Shown here: positions 1 through 11,508 of the stretch, one piece after another
Numbering within the stretch: the first letter of the stretch is position 1
Layout of the letters: each line of letters starts with the position of its first letter
From: Aspidapion aeneum
Lineage: Eukaryota; Arthropoda; Insecta; Coleoptera; Brentidae
NCBI GenBank assembly: GCA_963576565.1
Contig: OY755040.1
Span: 26,456,703-26,520,702, forward strand
Length of the DNA stretch: 64,000 nt
Direction: 5' to 3'
Made by a program: the position numbers and the translations under genes
Notes under the pieces: model-generated
Seen by the model: the letters and a program-made list of their open reading frames with translations, nothing else
Told to the model about the DNA's origin: nothing
Databases searched by the model: none

Positions 1-59
1 TCCAATTCATTTAGCTTCACCCCAAAAGTACGTGTATATTTTCTACGGACGCGAACAGT

Positions 60-555
60 GTCACCTTTCATTGAGTGAATGTGGGAAAGGAGAGAGGGAG
101 AAGGGAACAAGTAAAATGGTGTCAAAAAAAATCTTAAAGCGTATGCCGAAAGAATTTTTGAAATCGCTCTAAACTTGTAAAAGGTATAGCTACAAATATT
201 ACTAATAAGAAGGGTGGGGAGAAGAGAGGAAGATGAAGGGGGAAACTAGTAAAATGAGGTTGGAAAAAAAATTCTTAAAGCGTGTGCAGAAAGAATTTTA
301 GAACTCGCTCTATATTTGTGAAAGGTATAGCTACAACTGTTCCTAACAAGAAGGAAGGGGAGAAGAGAGGGTGGGGGAAACTAGTAAAATGATGTAGGAA
401 AAAAGTCTTCAAGCGTGTGCAGAAAGAACTTTTAAAATCGCTTTATATTTGTGAAAGTTATAGCTATAACTATTACTAATAAGGATAACGGGGAGGAGAG
501 AGGCAGAGGCGGGGGCGACTAGTAAAATGGTGTTGGAAAAAAAATCTGAAAGCGA
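60..555. repeat. Tandem repeat, about 136-bp unit, roughly 3.5 copies
   Basis: The landmark 'agtaaaatg' recurs near positions 111, 248, 382 and 519, each time followed by a poly-A stretch, 'aagcg', 'gcagaaagaa' and 'ggtatagctaca'. The units are diverged and separated by G-rich purine stretches. No coding potential is convincing. Satellite-like internal repeats of a transposable element are the likely explanation, because a microsatellite-type tail follows at about 780-860. Confidence 0.75.
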
Positions 556-774
556 ATAGGGTGGGGGGAATGACAGGAGGGGAGATGGGTGGGAGCAGGA
601 AGGACTACAAAGTAACTACAGCAAATTACAGGACATTTGCAATGTGTAATCAAAGGAATTTCAATAAAATCGCCTTCAAGCCTACATCATATGACAAAAT
701 GGCGTCTCAAGACCGCCATGTTGATTCCTGTTTAAAAAAATATAGCCCATAGCACCTTCGAGATCAGTAGCAAT

Positions 775-860
775 TCAACGACACCTTTTTTGTCAAAATC
801 GGTTAAGTCCTTTAGCCTCTAGCGTGACACATACATATTTACTTACATACATACAACAAT
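775..860. repeat. Degenerate box plus ATAC-type microsatellite
   Basis: The sequence 'gtcaaaatcggttaag' is followed by 'cctctagcgtgacac' and an imprecise (ATAC)n run. This arrangement, a CGATTTT-like box next to a tetranucleotide run, recurs in other repeat families of the window near 1510, 5700, 17900, 18240, 36270, 44170, 46700 and 48450. It probably ends the element that carries the tandem units at 60-555. Confidence 0.5.
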
Positions 861-1098
861 CAAAAAACATTACCCTTCCTTTCGCCGTGCTGCAGTTGGG
901 TAAAAACTTGAACGAAAACTGGTAAAAATATTACGCCCCTTGTGAGAAGGAAAATCTGACATTTACTTCTTTTCAGGAGCAGCAAAACGGGTGAAAATAG
1001 GATACTTTTTAGGTCAAATTTTGCGAAATACATATAGATTTTTAACTGGCAATATAGTTTTTTTTTCAAGTCTGAGATTTTAGTATAATTTAAAAAAA

Positions 1099-1754
1099 TA
1101 CTCTGCCAATATATGGACACCTAAGCTCATACTAGGTTCTACAGATGTACTCAATTACCTATCGTTTGATACCACACAAGCCATGTTTTCAGTTAAACTC
1201 TAATTTTTGAAATCTGGTGGTTAAAAAAACTAAAATATGTTTTGTTTAACTCCAGACCCAATTACCTTTCGTTTGATATCACACACGCCATATTTTCACT
1301 TAATCTCTAATTTTTTCAATCTACCCCCACCCTTTTTTTTAACCAAAAATTAATTTTCTTTAACTCCAGACACAATTACCTTTCGTTTGATATCACACAC
1401 GCCATATTTTCACATAAACTCTAATTTACTCTACCCCCACCCTCTTATTTGGCTTGTGCTCGGTGGATTTTGTTCATTTTTAAATGGGACCATCTCGACG
1501 CAAGATCCAGCCGAGATACCAAATTTCATTAAAATCGGACAAGCGGTTTTTGAGTTATGCGCGTTGGTCGTTACAGACAGACAGACATACAGACAGACAG
1601 ACAGACAGACAGACGGCGCAACAAAAAAGTTTCAAAATCATCTGAAACGCAAAGATATATAAAAAATTTTGAAATCGGAGCAACTTTTTTTTTCTCGAAA
1701 AAATTAGGATCACTATAGCTCACACTACTATAGTATAATAGTAGTGTGAGCTAA
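1099..1754 (-). mobile_element. CTGT-microsatellite element, copy 1
   Basis: The element starts TACTCTGCCAATATATGG and ends in an AGCTCACAC...GTGTGAGCT hairpin followed by AA. Inside are about three units of roughly 115 bp with the phrase 'tttcgtttgatatcacacac', then 'aaaatcggacaagcggttt', a short interrupted ACAG run near 1575-1613, and 'caaaatcatctgaaacgcaaag'. It matches five other copies in the window. It is non-coding; ORFs reading TDRQTDRQ here are artefacts of the microsatellite. Confidence 0.85.
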
Positions 1755-3124
1755 TACATTACGGGATTTTACTTCGATGCTAGACAAATTTTATGTTATT
1801 AGTTTAATTATAGAAGGTATTATAATTTTTAAATTTGTATTTTGATCGGTCAGTATGCTTTCATATTATGGGCCTTTTGACATGATTCGGTATTGCTTTT
1901 ACATGTTGCAAGCTTTGTTTTAATGTCGGTTTTTTTATGCCTCAGATAAGTAAAGTTTTCTTTTCTGTATAATCTTATGGTGATCTAATTTCATCACTGC
2001 TACATACTTCAATTTCAATATCTGGTTTGCTTTACAATCTGAACAATTTTTACTTTCTTTTCTTTTTCTTTTAAACAGTTGCTAACATTTTGCAGATCAC
2101 AGTGGGTAATATTAAATAATATTCTTTTCAATACTCACGTAGCGCATACCGCTTTACATGCACTGCTGTTAAGAGGAATGGGCCACGAACATTACGTTAA
2201 CGTTAAAGCTGTTAAGTAGCCCCCGCAGTGCTATTTAGGTTAATGGATAGATTCTGAATATGGCAAATGGTCCTACCATGACTTAATTTTTAATTTTTAA
2301 ACCAACCAACGGATCACCACTCAGTGGAGGATCCACGATTGACGGTGGGGAGGGGGGAAGTACCAAAGTGACATGAAACATAAAACAATGCTCTGCGATT
2401 TTAATAGGTCGGAGTTGTGAAATTTAGCACCGTAAGTAAATGAAGTAGATTTTGTGACAAAATGTAAAGTCTCGCTTCAGTACTAAAAAATTAGTTTTAT
2501 GTCTGGGAGAAGGCAAAATGTAAGTTAAGAATAAAAAAGGTAAGAAGTAAGGATTTTTAATACATTACATTACAACAAGTTTATTGCTCTATGTCAAGCG
2601 GTCTTTAGGTGCATAAAAATGTCCTTATTAATACAGAAATCGCACCACTTATAGTGGTATTAGTTCAGAATGTAGTGTCAGTTCAGGCTAACTGTATTTT
2701 TAGATTAACACAATTTTTTTCATCATAAGTACCTCTAGATATGGTCAAAACAAAAACTTTTTGTCTGCCTGAGCTTAAAACGTGCTCTTTTGACTGAATT
2801 ACTTAACGTAATTGTTCCAAATTTCATCACCTTAAGCTCCTTAAAAACTATTTTCTCATTTTAAAATTAAGTAGAGAAAAAATGAGTGAGTTTTTAAATG
2901 ATATAAATATTTTATATTATTTCTTCGTCACTTGGGAGCCTTCTAATTTGTTTAAATGTTAATTTTTTTAAATCATAAAGTTTTTGTACAAAACAACAAA
3001 GTATTTGCATGTGTCTCTAAGCTTGTCGTGGTAATATTCGACTTGTCGTCAACCCATGTCGTAATTTTTGTCATATGTTGATTTTGAATAATTAAAATAC
3101 ACATGCTTACTTAATAACCAATAA

Positions 3125-3128
<4 letters not shown>
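1755..3128. other. Unannotated AT-rich stretch
   Basis: I see no exon, RNA gene or bounded repeat. A sequence at about 2315 (CAGTGGAGGATCCACG followed by a G-run) resembles the start of a hAT-type MITE, but no matching right end was found. Confidence 0.5.

Positions 3129-3171
<43 letters not shown>
3129..3171. repeat. (TA)n microsatellite
   Basis: An uninterrupted AT dinucleotide run of about 43 bp. Confidence 0.95.
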
Positions 3172-3172
<1 letters not shown>

Positions 3173-3248
3173 TAAAGTTATACAAATTTACATTTAAAGA
3201 AAAATCAAACCTGACGCAATGTGAGTCAGTGACGAGAATTGAGACAAG

Positions 3249-3660
3249 CAGCGGCGTAGCGTGCCCGAAAGGGCGGGCGGGGGGGGGGGGGGGGGCGACA
3301 GCTAAAAAGGGCGCCTCTGAAAACTGATGAAAAATCTTACGGCAAAAAAAAGGCGCCTCTCACAAATCTTGCGACCAAAAAAAAAAAAAGAACCGCGCCG
3401 TAAAAATTTGAACCGCGCCGTCTCCAAAAAAAAAAAAAAAGTCATCATATGTCAGGGGGCGCCCGATAAGTCACAAGGGCGCGTCTGACGAAATCTTGCA
3501 ATTAAAAAACAAAAACACAAAAACAAAAGGTTATCATGTATGAGGGGCGGCCGATACGACACAAGGGCGCCTCTCCCACCTATGAGGCGCCACTACCCTC
3601 GGGGCGGGGGGGGCGACGAACCCCCCGCCCCCCCCCCCCCCCCCCCTCACTACACCGCTG
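3249..3660. mobile_element. hAT-type MITE with 8-bp target duplication
   Basis: The ends are CAGCGGCGTAGCGTG and CACTACACCGCTG, an imperfect inverted pair. The flanks GAGACAAG (3241-3248) and GAGACAAG (3661-3668) are a perfect 8-bp direct duplication, as hAT transposases make. The interior is G-run and C-run rich (including a poly-G near 3280 and poly-C near 3630) with repeated 'gggcgcctct' phrases. No transposase is present, so it is non-autonomous. The host site itself continues as a short tandem duplication of 'gagacaagtaccatacttct'. Confidence 0.88.
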
Positions 3661-3931
3661 GAGACAAGTACCATACTTCTCTTGAGACAAGTACCATACT
3701 TCTCCCAAGATCATGGCCTGGTTCTGTGGAACTCTTTAAATCTTAATTTTTTTTATTGGATTTTGTTTAATGTCATTTAAAAAAAAATACATTTAAACTT
3801 TATAACCTCTTATTAATTTTTCTTTCTTTTACTTGAAAGTTCTATGGAAAATGGTAATACAAAATTTATTTACGTTTTAAAAATATTGCGACAAAAACCT
3901 TACACCAGTATTTAATAAGATCTTTAAACTT

Positions 3932-4950
3932 CCCAAGCAGCAATTTAACGTTTTGCCGACGTATTTAAATTCGTCAGGCGAATAACTATGGTTACACGGG
4001 CAACTATGCCTGCTATGGTTACACGGGCAACTATGCCTGAACATTGTTACGACTCCATTATGCACCAATATGGTCAATCATTTTAGGGTTTATACAACTT
4101 TATCCATTTAACCATGAGCCTTAGTTGGTCGTTGTTTTAACGTTAATGGTTTAACTTGAAATCAACTATAGTATAAAATGGACACTTTGCGAAAACTAAT
4201 TCGAATACTAACAAATAAAAACAAGGAATGGAGCACCGCTAACAAAAATAACTTGATATATTTGAAAAAAATTATTCTTGGGGGTGGAAAACAAGAACGC
4301 TGTCAAGTTTATTGATAATTATATATAGACTTGGTCACAAAAAACACACTCGCCACAGATCCGTTGTGTTTTTTGATGAAATGAAATTTTTTGTAGAAAA
4401 ACAGAATTTCTCAAACTTGAAAAATTTCATGCAGAATCGATCGAGCGTTAAAAATTCATCATTATGACCATTTTATATGCATAAAAAAGAAAATAAAAAG
4501 CTAAAAAAATGTTTTTTCGTTTGCTTACGTTTCAAATACATCAATGGCAAAATCATGTAGTAAGGAAAAATGTCGTAGTCGTAAGGTGTCTAAAATATTG
4601 ACATAAACGTATACTTGGGTTGCCCATTTAACGAAAATATTACCCACTTCGGTCCATAGTAGCCTTGGCCGAATAAAAAGTGAAAGTTTTATTAACAGTC
4701 AGAAATTAGTTACGGTCGAAAAGTCGTTAAATTAACGTGCAGCTTTTACTACAGTTGCCTGAAGACTTTAACGCAACGTCACTGTTTGACTGAGAAACAT
4801 CCTAAAAATTACCGGCGTCTCAGACAACGTTAACCCGTATGGTATTTAGTCGTCTGGAGAAGTCAGTTTTACTATGACTAAATAGTGTACTCAAATTAAC
4901 GTTAAACTTGGTGTAGAATGTAATAGTTAGTCGGAAAAATGCTGCTTGGG
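3932..4950. mobile_element. CCC...GGG element T1 (inverted ends CCCAAGCAGCA)
   Basis: The left end CCCAAGCAGCAATTTAACG and the reverse complement of the right end, CCCAAGCAGCATTTTTCCG, match. TT lies immediately outside both ends, suggesting a 2-bp duplication. The interior has many AACGTT or TAACG motifs and a short tandem duplication of 'ctatggttacacgggcaact' near 3985-4035. Comparison with R1 copy B shows the insertion within R1. T2 (13730) and T3 (56465) have related ends. Confidence 0.7.
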
Positions 4951-5195
4951 TTAGCACTTAGACCAAGGTCTAGCACTTAAATCTATGAACTTGATAGCGA
5001 CTGGTTTAAGTGTATTATTTTATTACCTACAGGACAAATACTGCCAAGATTTGGTTTACGGTAGCTTGCGAGAGCACAATAGGCATTTTTTAGTTTTAAC
5101 TTACAAAAATTCAAATTAACTTTAAAAATAAAGAAAAACTACATAAAAAATTTGTAACGAAATGTTATTATTCAGTCGTTGGATTCTCATTAAAA

Positions 5196-5943
5196 TACTC
5201 TGCCAATATATGGGCCCCTAAGCTCACACTAGGTACTATAGTTATAGTTTTCGTGTGAGCTAATATAACTAAAAACTAAAATATATTTTATTCAACTCCA
5301 GACTAAATTACCTTTTGTTTGATACCACACAAGCCATGTTTTGACTTAAACTCAAATTTTTGAAATCCACCCCCACCCTTAAAAAAACAAAAACTAAAAT
5401 GTATTTTGTTGAACTCCGGACTTAATAACCTTTCGTTTGATATCACACACGCCATATTTTCACTTAAACTCTAATTTTTGAAATATACCCCCACCCTTTT
5501 TTTTTAAATAAATTAAAATGTATTTTGTTTAACTCCAGACTCAATTACCTTTCGTTTGATATCACACACGCCATATTTTCACATAAACTCTAATTTTTGA
5601 AATCTATCCCCACCCTTTTATTTGGTTTGTGTTCGGTGGATTTTGTTCATTTTTAAATGGGACCATCTCGACCCAAGACCCAGCCCAGGTACCAAATTTC
5701 ATTAAAATCGGCCAAGCGGTTTTTGAGTTATGCGCGTTGGTCGTTACAGACAGACATACAGACACACAGACAGACATACAGACAGACAGACAGACAGACA
5801 GACGGCGCAACAAAAAAGTTTCAAAATCATCTGAAACGCAAAGATATATAAAAATTTTTGAAATCGGAGCAACTTTTTTTTTCGCGAAAAAATTAGGATC
5901 ACCATAGCTCACACTACTATAGTATAGTATATGTGTGAGCTAA
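5196..5943 (-). mobile_element. CTGT-microsatellite element, copy 2, inserted in R1
   Basis: It runs from TACTCTGCCAATATATGG to GTGTGAGCTAA. R1 copy B at about 12541-12575 gives the empty site: 'ttaaaaatagtctga' there against 'ttaaaa' [element] 'tagtctca' here, so both boundaries are defined. It contains about four units of roughly 115 bp and an interrupted ACAG run at about 5750-5803. Confidence 0.9.
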
Positions 5944-6487
5944 TAGTCTCAAATTGTAGTACCACCCCTAAGGGGTGGTTTAGAGTTCTAAAAACAATAG
6001 GAATAACCCATGACCGATAAAAAATGTATACACATACATTTTCAAAGCTGAATAATACATAAATAACTTAAAACTATATCTGTAGATGCATTACGTATCA
6101 AATTTTAAATATTTAAAAAAACACAAAATATATTATAATTCGTTTTCAATTACACATCCACCAAAACAATTGAACATCGCTAACTTGTCTAAATAGGTAA
6201 TTAACATGTAAAATATAGCGGACAGCTGACACAGACTTACACCGCTTTTATTGGACATCTCCTAGTAACGTTTGGAGGTTTAAATGGGGCTACAATTTTT
6301 AAACTAAAATATTAAACTTTTTTTATTAATTTCTAACCTTTGTGTTTTGGTTACAACGAAAAAAGATGACCCGTATCGCAAGGTATTTATTAACAATATA
6401 TGTGTATAAAATATTAAAAACTATTGCATTCAAGGAAAAAATAAGTTAAACCTTCAGCCAAAATCTAGACTAGACCTAGGACTGTAG

Positions 6488-6832
6488 CACTTAGCCAGTA
6501 GCGTGCCAAATTTTTTGGGGGCCCCTCCTCGAACTTTTTTTTGAGGCGGCAATAACCCATTAAAACGGGGAATAACCTATGGGAATCACTGAGGTTTTGA
6601 CCAGCCAGGGTTGACAACTGTTTGGGCGTTCACATTTTTTACGTTCGAAAGAAATCGTGACAAATTAAATGTGGATTTGAAATGTTTAAATGTGCATATT
6701 TGTATTTTTGGAATTTGTTTGATATACATAGGTAGGTATTACTTTTTCTTAGAGTAAAATGGGGGTCCGGGGGTCCCCAACATACCGGTGGCCCCCCCGC
6801 GTGGCGGGGTCTGCGGAGCCGCTTGACACGCG
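6488..6832. mobile_element. hAT-like MITE inside R1 copy A
   Basis: The ends CAGTAGCGTGCCAA and (reverse complement) CAGGCGCGTGTCAA are inverted. R1 copies C and D lack it: there 'ctaggactttagaccc' is continuous. The flanking sequence carries a partial duplication resembling CACTTAG and CACTGTAG, too decayed for a clean 8-bp call. Exact ends are uncertain by several bases. Confidence 0.6.
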
Positions 6833-6929
6833 CCTGCACTGTAGACCCTTTAGTAGATACTGGTGTTAATGTTCCCAGAAGCCAAAAAAATCATTTTTCT
6901 AGAATTGACGCCTGTTTTTTTTTATGGAT

Positions 6930-7742
6930 CTTGCTTTTTACGATGAGTATATGACCCATATTGAGTTGGAACCGGCGAGCCTTGCAACATTGAGGATTGA
7001 GGGGCAGGTGGCGCTGAAATAAATTCGTCTAGTACGCAATATTCAGAGACAACTACTATGATCTAATGGCACTTGTATGATAGGCATGAACTTCGGAACT
7101 CGTACACGCAACTAAATATTAGTATTAGTCTCTGAATATTGCGTATCGTTTTTGCAAAGTCACCTGAAATGCTCCTAATACGGGGTTCTATCGATTTCAT
7201 GAAATTTTGCTTCAATCTGCCTTTCAAAAGTTATCCAAATTCATATAAAATGTTCCTCGTATAATTTGAACCCTACCGACAGAGAAAAGGCGCTGCTCTT
7301 TGCGATCCGAGCACAAAGTATTTGTTTTCTCACCGACCCGGCACAGGTGGATAAACGGCATCAGATTGGCAGATTTTTTATAGATGCGCTTTTAATTGCT
7401 TTCGGGTGTGCTTTTCGGGACCCTTTTAGTCGGCAGTATGCAGAGTTAGAAAATAAATCAGTGTCGTTTCTGTAGGTGTAGGAATAGAAAGTTTTATTAT
7501 CTATTTTTATTTCTTTAGTTTACGCCGTAATTAAATGAAATAATTTTCATGAGTATATCTACCGCCGCCCATGTCACTTTCTTTAAAGGATATGCCGATG
7601 GTCGGCTTTAACCTTTGTTCAACTGACTTTGCAAAAACTATACTAGACTAATTTGTTTCAGCGCCATCTGCCCCTCAATGTTGCAAGGCTCTCCGGCCGG
7701 TTGCCACTCTAAATGGGCCATATACTCAGTGCTTTTTATTTG
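6930..7742. mobile_element. Foldback element with long arms
   Basis: The left arm ('tgagtatatgaccca', 'gagccttgcaacattgagg', 'ggggcaggtggcgctgaaa') is repeated in reverse complement at about 7620-7742. The arms are at least 110 bp. The centre (7170-7600) shows no recognisable domain. The small ORF at 7266-7475 has no recognisable motif and may be a relic or chance. Confidence 0.75.
7035..7143. mobile_element. 109-bp MITE with TA target duplication nested in a foldback arm
   Basis: The inverted ends CGCAATATTCAGAGAC are perfect and flanked by TA (7033-7034 and 7144-7145). The opposite arm of the surrounding foldback preserves the uninterrupted site ('gtctagtatagtttttgc' in reverse complement), so the insertion and TA duplication are read directly. 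TA duplication is typical of Tc1/mariner-type transposition. Confidence 0.85.
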
Positions 7743-10087
7743 CACAAATGACAAGTCTAAATGCCAGTAGCATAAAAAGGAGTTGGAACCTTAAAACAAT
7801 AACCTGTTTGATTTCTTAATTTTAATAATTAGAAAATCTTGACTTAACTAATTTGACAGGCGTTTGACCTATTAATTAATAGTTAAACCAACAAACATAT
7901 TTGGCAATTTAAACCCGAAAAAAATTTAATATAATTGGTTTTGTCGTCCTGTTTTAGTTAAGCAATTATGTAAGCATGACTAATGTAACATATTATTATA
8001 ACTCGTGCAATGCGGAAACCAGTTTTTCTGCTAGCAGTAAACTTTTTGTGGTCATAATAAATTTTAACAACGAGTGTTTATGTTTGTGTTTATATGTTGT
8101 GCGCCAAAATACTAGTTGCCGTATAAGGAACTTATGTAGGTTTATATATGACGGCTTTCAAATATAAAAGGGTCTAAGTCTAAGTGTGCATGGCCAACCA
8201 ATAATAACTACTCGTATGCAGGGCCCTACCCAGGAAAAATTTAATGTTTAAAATAGAATTTTTTTAAATTTGCTTTTTGTGTAGAAACGCTATCAACCAA
8301 AAAGTCTGTCAAATTTTTTGCCAATTTTACACACTGTCACTTGCGTCCCTTTAACAACATTAATGGTAATCCTGGATTAAAATACATAAACGGAGTGTAA
8401 CGGATCTAATACCTTCCCAACTAAAAGATATTGAAATTGAAGAAGTAGTCCATATTTTGTGAAAAATATTGCTTTAAAATTGAATTTTGCGTTTCTTTTC
8501 AATATCCCGAAAACCAAAGTTCTGACAGTATTTTTATTTATTACAAAAATGGTTGCAAGAAATTTTACCCAAAGCTGAATTTCAATATTTTAATACTGTG
8601 TTTCTAATCTGCCCTAAAAGGATATTTATTTGTAATGATCTGTGTTTTGCTAAATAAAAAAAATGGCGTCAGCAGGCGCGTACAGTCATTCATAAGATAT
8701 AGTTCTTTTGGGTGTTTGGGAAGCTTTATTTTTGTGGAACAGGAAGTTTTCAATCAATGTGTGATTAGTATTAATTAATTAGAAAAAAATTAAGTCACCT
8801 TTTTGGCACATACCTAAATAAAGACGGTTTTCTCAAAAGCTAAAGAATAAATTCGAGTGCAAAGCTATTTACTAGGTAATTTGAAAAACGATCTAATTTG
8901 AAAAACTTAGATATAGAAAACAGGAAAATAGTTTTTGAGGTTTTGATTATTAAAAATATAAAAAGTAAAGTTAATTTTTTTGTAGAAAATATGAAAATAA
9001 AACTAAGTATAATTTTTCATTAAACTATCAAAAATTTATGAACAAATTCCTCTGACACTTACTTTTATTAATAGGTTTTTTCAAAATGGGAGTGTTGGCA
9101 GTTAAATCGCTAAAATATATTTATTGATCTTTTTTCAAACTTATTTTTAGTAAAATAAAAAAAAGATTTTTTTAATTCATATAGCTTTCCTACCTATGGA
9201 TGGCTAAAAAATAAATCAACCGTGCATGCTTTTCTAGTAAAATTTTAATTTGTCAAGCAAAAATTATCATGACTGCCCCAAAATCAAGTTCAAAGACGAC
9301 AAAAATGGAACTATTTTTTAGATGCTGCTCAAATCTTGGATTAAAATACATAAACGGAGCCAATTCAAGTAATATTATTTAAAACACAACTGTTTATAAA
9401 TAAAATTGAAAGAAAATGTGGCGAATATGAGTGAAAAGACAAAATATTTTGTCACTCTCTTTTCATGCATTTATCTATAAAGCTTTATACAATGCGCTTA
9501 AGATTTTTGCTTTCTTGGAAAATAAAATTGTTTCAGGATGTTTTGCCAAACGTTTTTTGTTTAAAACTGATTTTTAAAAGTGAGAAACCAGCGAAAACCA
9601 TAATTAAAATATGTAGTTAAAAATCGATATTTTCGCGGGACACTTCACAAATTGTACCAGTCTTATGAAATTCATGACAGCCCGCCAAAATTGAGACGAT
9701 TGTCACTAGTTAAATTACCACTAGCCAGCTAGCGGTATTTAAATATCTAAATTGGATTATATATGACGAATTGCACTTCAAAGCCATTTATTAAAAACTT
9801 CCTCTTTTATTTTAATATCTTATACAAGTTTATGAGACTTAAACCATTTTGCTTCTAACTGTCTGCATTTTAAATGCCTTAAAGCTACGCAATATAAACA
9901 TCATAAAGATAAACTCAATTTTCAGAATGTGCATCCACATCAAAATTTCCACTAAAACTTTACTTTTACCGTCTATTAATTTTTCCCGTATGTTTTTACA
10001 CCCTAAAACTTATATTTTAAAAAATATCAAAATATGGTAAAGATAAGAGCCTCATGTTTTTTTTAAGAAGAATAAGAATTTTGGGTC
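7743..10087. other. AT-rich stretch with one direct repeat pair
   Basis: I see no exon or known element. A 27-bp sequence containing 'ggattaaaatacataaacg' occurs at 8369-8395 and again at 9333-9359 with one mismatch, bracketing about 940 bp. 'acggatctaatacctt' just after the first copy resembles the start of family S. Otherwise the region is poly-A and poly-T rich. Confidence 0.45.
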
Positions 10088-10095
10088 AAATCATC

Positions 10096-11271
10096 CAGTG
10101 GCGGCTAGTAAAGTTATAAATTGTGGGGGGGGGGCAAAAATTTATATTGCATGGAAAAGAAGATAAAAAAACTAACCTAAACAATTTTATTTTAGCATTT
10201 TACAAACACGCAGCTACTTGGTGTAGTTTTTAGTTTATTTGTTTATAGATACAGTCTATTCGCCCTTCTTTTAGATGCGCAAAGTGCTTGGATTAGCACG
10301 TATTAGCACCAGTTTCAGACTAATCATGGCCCTGAAGAGCAACCTCAAAAATCAACCCCAAAAGTCTATTAACCTACTAAGTATATGTCTATTTTTTGCC
10401 ACATTTTCTTTCATAACTTCGGTAAGGTTTTGCCTATAGGCACTATTCAATTGGCACCTAATATCAGTCTTGCCTAGCAAAAAAAATTCTATATGGTTAT
10501 TTAAACAAGCAGCACTTACTTTGTGCCTTTAACTTTTTACTAAAGCGCTTGATATCACACATTCCCTTTGCCACCCACGCAGGATCACTTCGTGGATTGT
10601 TCATAATAAGACAAATAAAGCAAACAAAAGCATTTCGTTTTTGACAACCGCACAACCATTTTCAGCATCGTTAAATTTTTTATTACTTGAACTAAAATTT
10701 TGGTTAATTTCTAGGATTTTTAGTTCCGGTCTATATGGCCCTAAAGATTTTATTTGTAATCGAAGTTCATATGTCAACGTGTTTAAATTTGCACAGTTAA
10801 TTCTATAATCGACGGTATTTATTTCCATTTTGAAAATAAACAAAAACAAACAAGGGACACGACACCAGCAAGGCTTTTAACTACTGACCCTGACGTAACC
10901 CAAATCAAAATAAACTCATACGTCTTTACTAAGGATAGATAGAACCGGCAACACGTAGGAAGGGTAACGAACCGTTTGGCACGATGGATATGGCCTACGT
11001 CAACTAAAACAAACATTCCTCCCGCCCCCTGGGAGAACAGCCACTTATACACAGCTGAAAAGGTGAAATTGAAATCTTGTGCGGTGCTGCCGGCTTGTGA
11101 TTATTTATTTACTCTAAAAAAGTTTACCCAGCTACCCACAGACTAAAAACAAGAACTAGACATGTCGTAAGGAAAGATTTAACTTTTTTAAATAAATCAA
11201 TTAAAAATACTGGTTGTTGTCTATTTTTGGAAGGGCACAGCCCCGTTGCCTCCCTGTAGCAGCCGCCACTG
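10096..11271 (-). mobile_element. Decayed hAT transposon with CAGTGGCGGC ends
   Basis: The left end CAGTGGCGGCTAGTA and the right end CAGCCGCCACTG are inverted repeats. The 8-bp flanks AAATCATC and ATCTAATC share five of eight bases, consistent with an old duplication. A hAT-type transposase relic on the minus strand lies inside. G-runs and C-runs beside both ends resemble those of the short hAT MITEs in the window. Confidence 0.7.
10265..10600 (-). pseudogene. hAT transposase relic (zinc-finger and N-terminal region)
   Basis: Reading the minus strand in broken frames gives 'DPAWVAKGMCDIKRFSKKL', then 'LNSAYRQNLTEVMKENVAKN' and 'RHILSRLIDF', and after a frameshift 'LQGHD' and 'SETGANTC'. This order resembles the TTF-type zinc-finger region and the 'NR..L.RLI....FL..Q.L.FRGHDE' block of ZMYM/52-kDa-repressor-like hAT transposases. 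Stop codons and frameshifts show it is dead. The catalytic and dimerisation parts are not visible. The family is recognised by recollected pattern, not by a search. Confidence 0.5.
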
Positions 11272-11325
11272 ATCTAATCTTTTTTCATATTTTGAATTAA
11301 AATTTAAAACGCTATTACTGCAACT

Positions 11326-11508
11326 CAAGCGCAGGTCTGGGTCAAAATCTAGGGAGGGGGTAATAGTCAACGAAATTTTTTTTTGTTATATAATTTTTTT
11401 TCTTGGGGGGGGTAACTCTCCTGTTTTCCCTTATTTTATTAGGAAAAAGTGCATATTTTTTTTCTGGGAGGGGTAATTACTCCGTTACCCCCCTCAAATC
11501 CGCGCTTG
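11326..11508. mobile_element. hAT MITE family H, copy 1
   Basis: The ends are CAAGCGCAGGTCTGG and CAAATCCGCGCTTG. A perfect 8-bp duplication CTGCAACT flanks it (11318-11325 and 11509-11516). The interior has G-runs on the left, C-runs on the right and a poly-T stretch. Copies 2 (32067) and 3 (63645) share the ends and the 'ggtcaaaatctaggg' phrase. Confidence 0.92.

Larger units (their letters stand above)
3902..6866. mobile_element. Family R1 element, copy A (with nested insertions)
   Basis: The ends are ACACCAGTATTTA and TAGATACTGGTGT, an inverted pair. Blocks shared with copies B, C and D include 'caagatttggtttacg', 'attgtagtaccacccct' and 'aaaatctagact'. Copy A is expanded by three insertions: the CCC...GGG element at 3932-4950, a CTGT element at 5196-5943, and a hAT-like MITE near 6488-6832. 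No protein is recognisable, so it is a non-autonomous DNA element of unknown superfamily. Confidence 0.7.

Noticed and set aside
2305..2360. Possible start of a hAT MITE (CAGTGGAGGATCC)
   Set aside because: No matching right end or 8-bp duplication was found within 1 kb.
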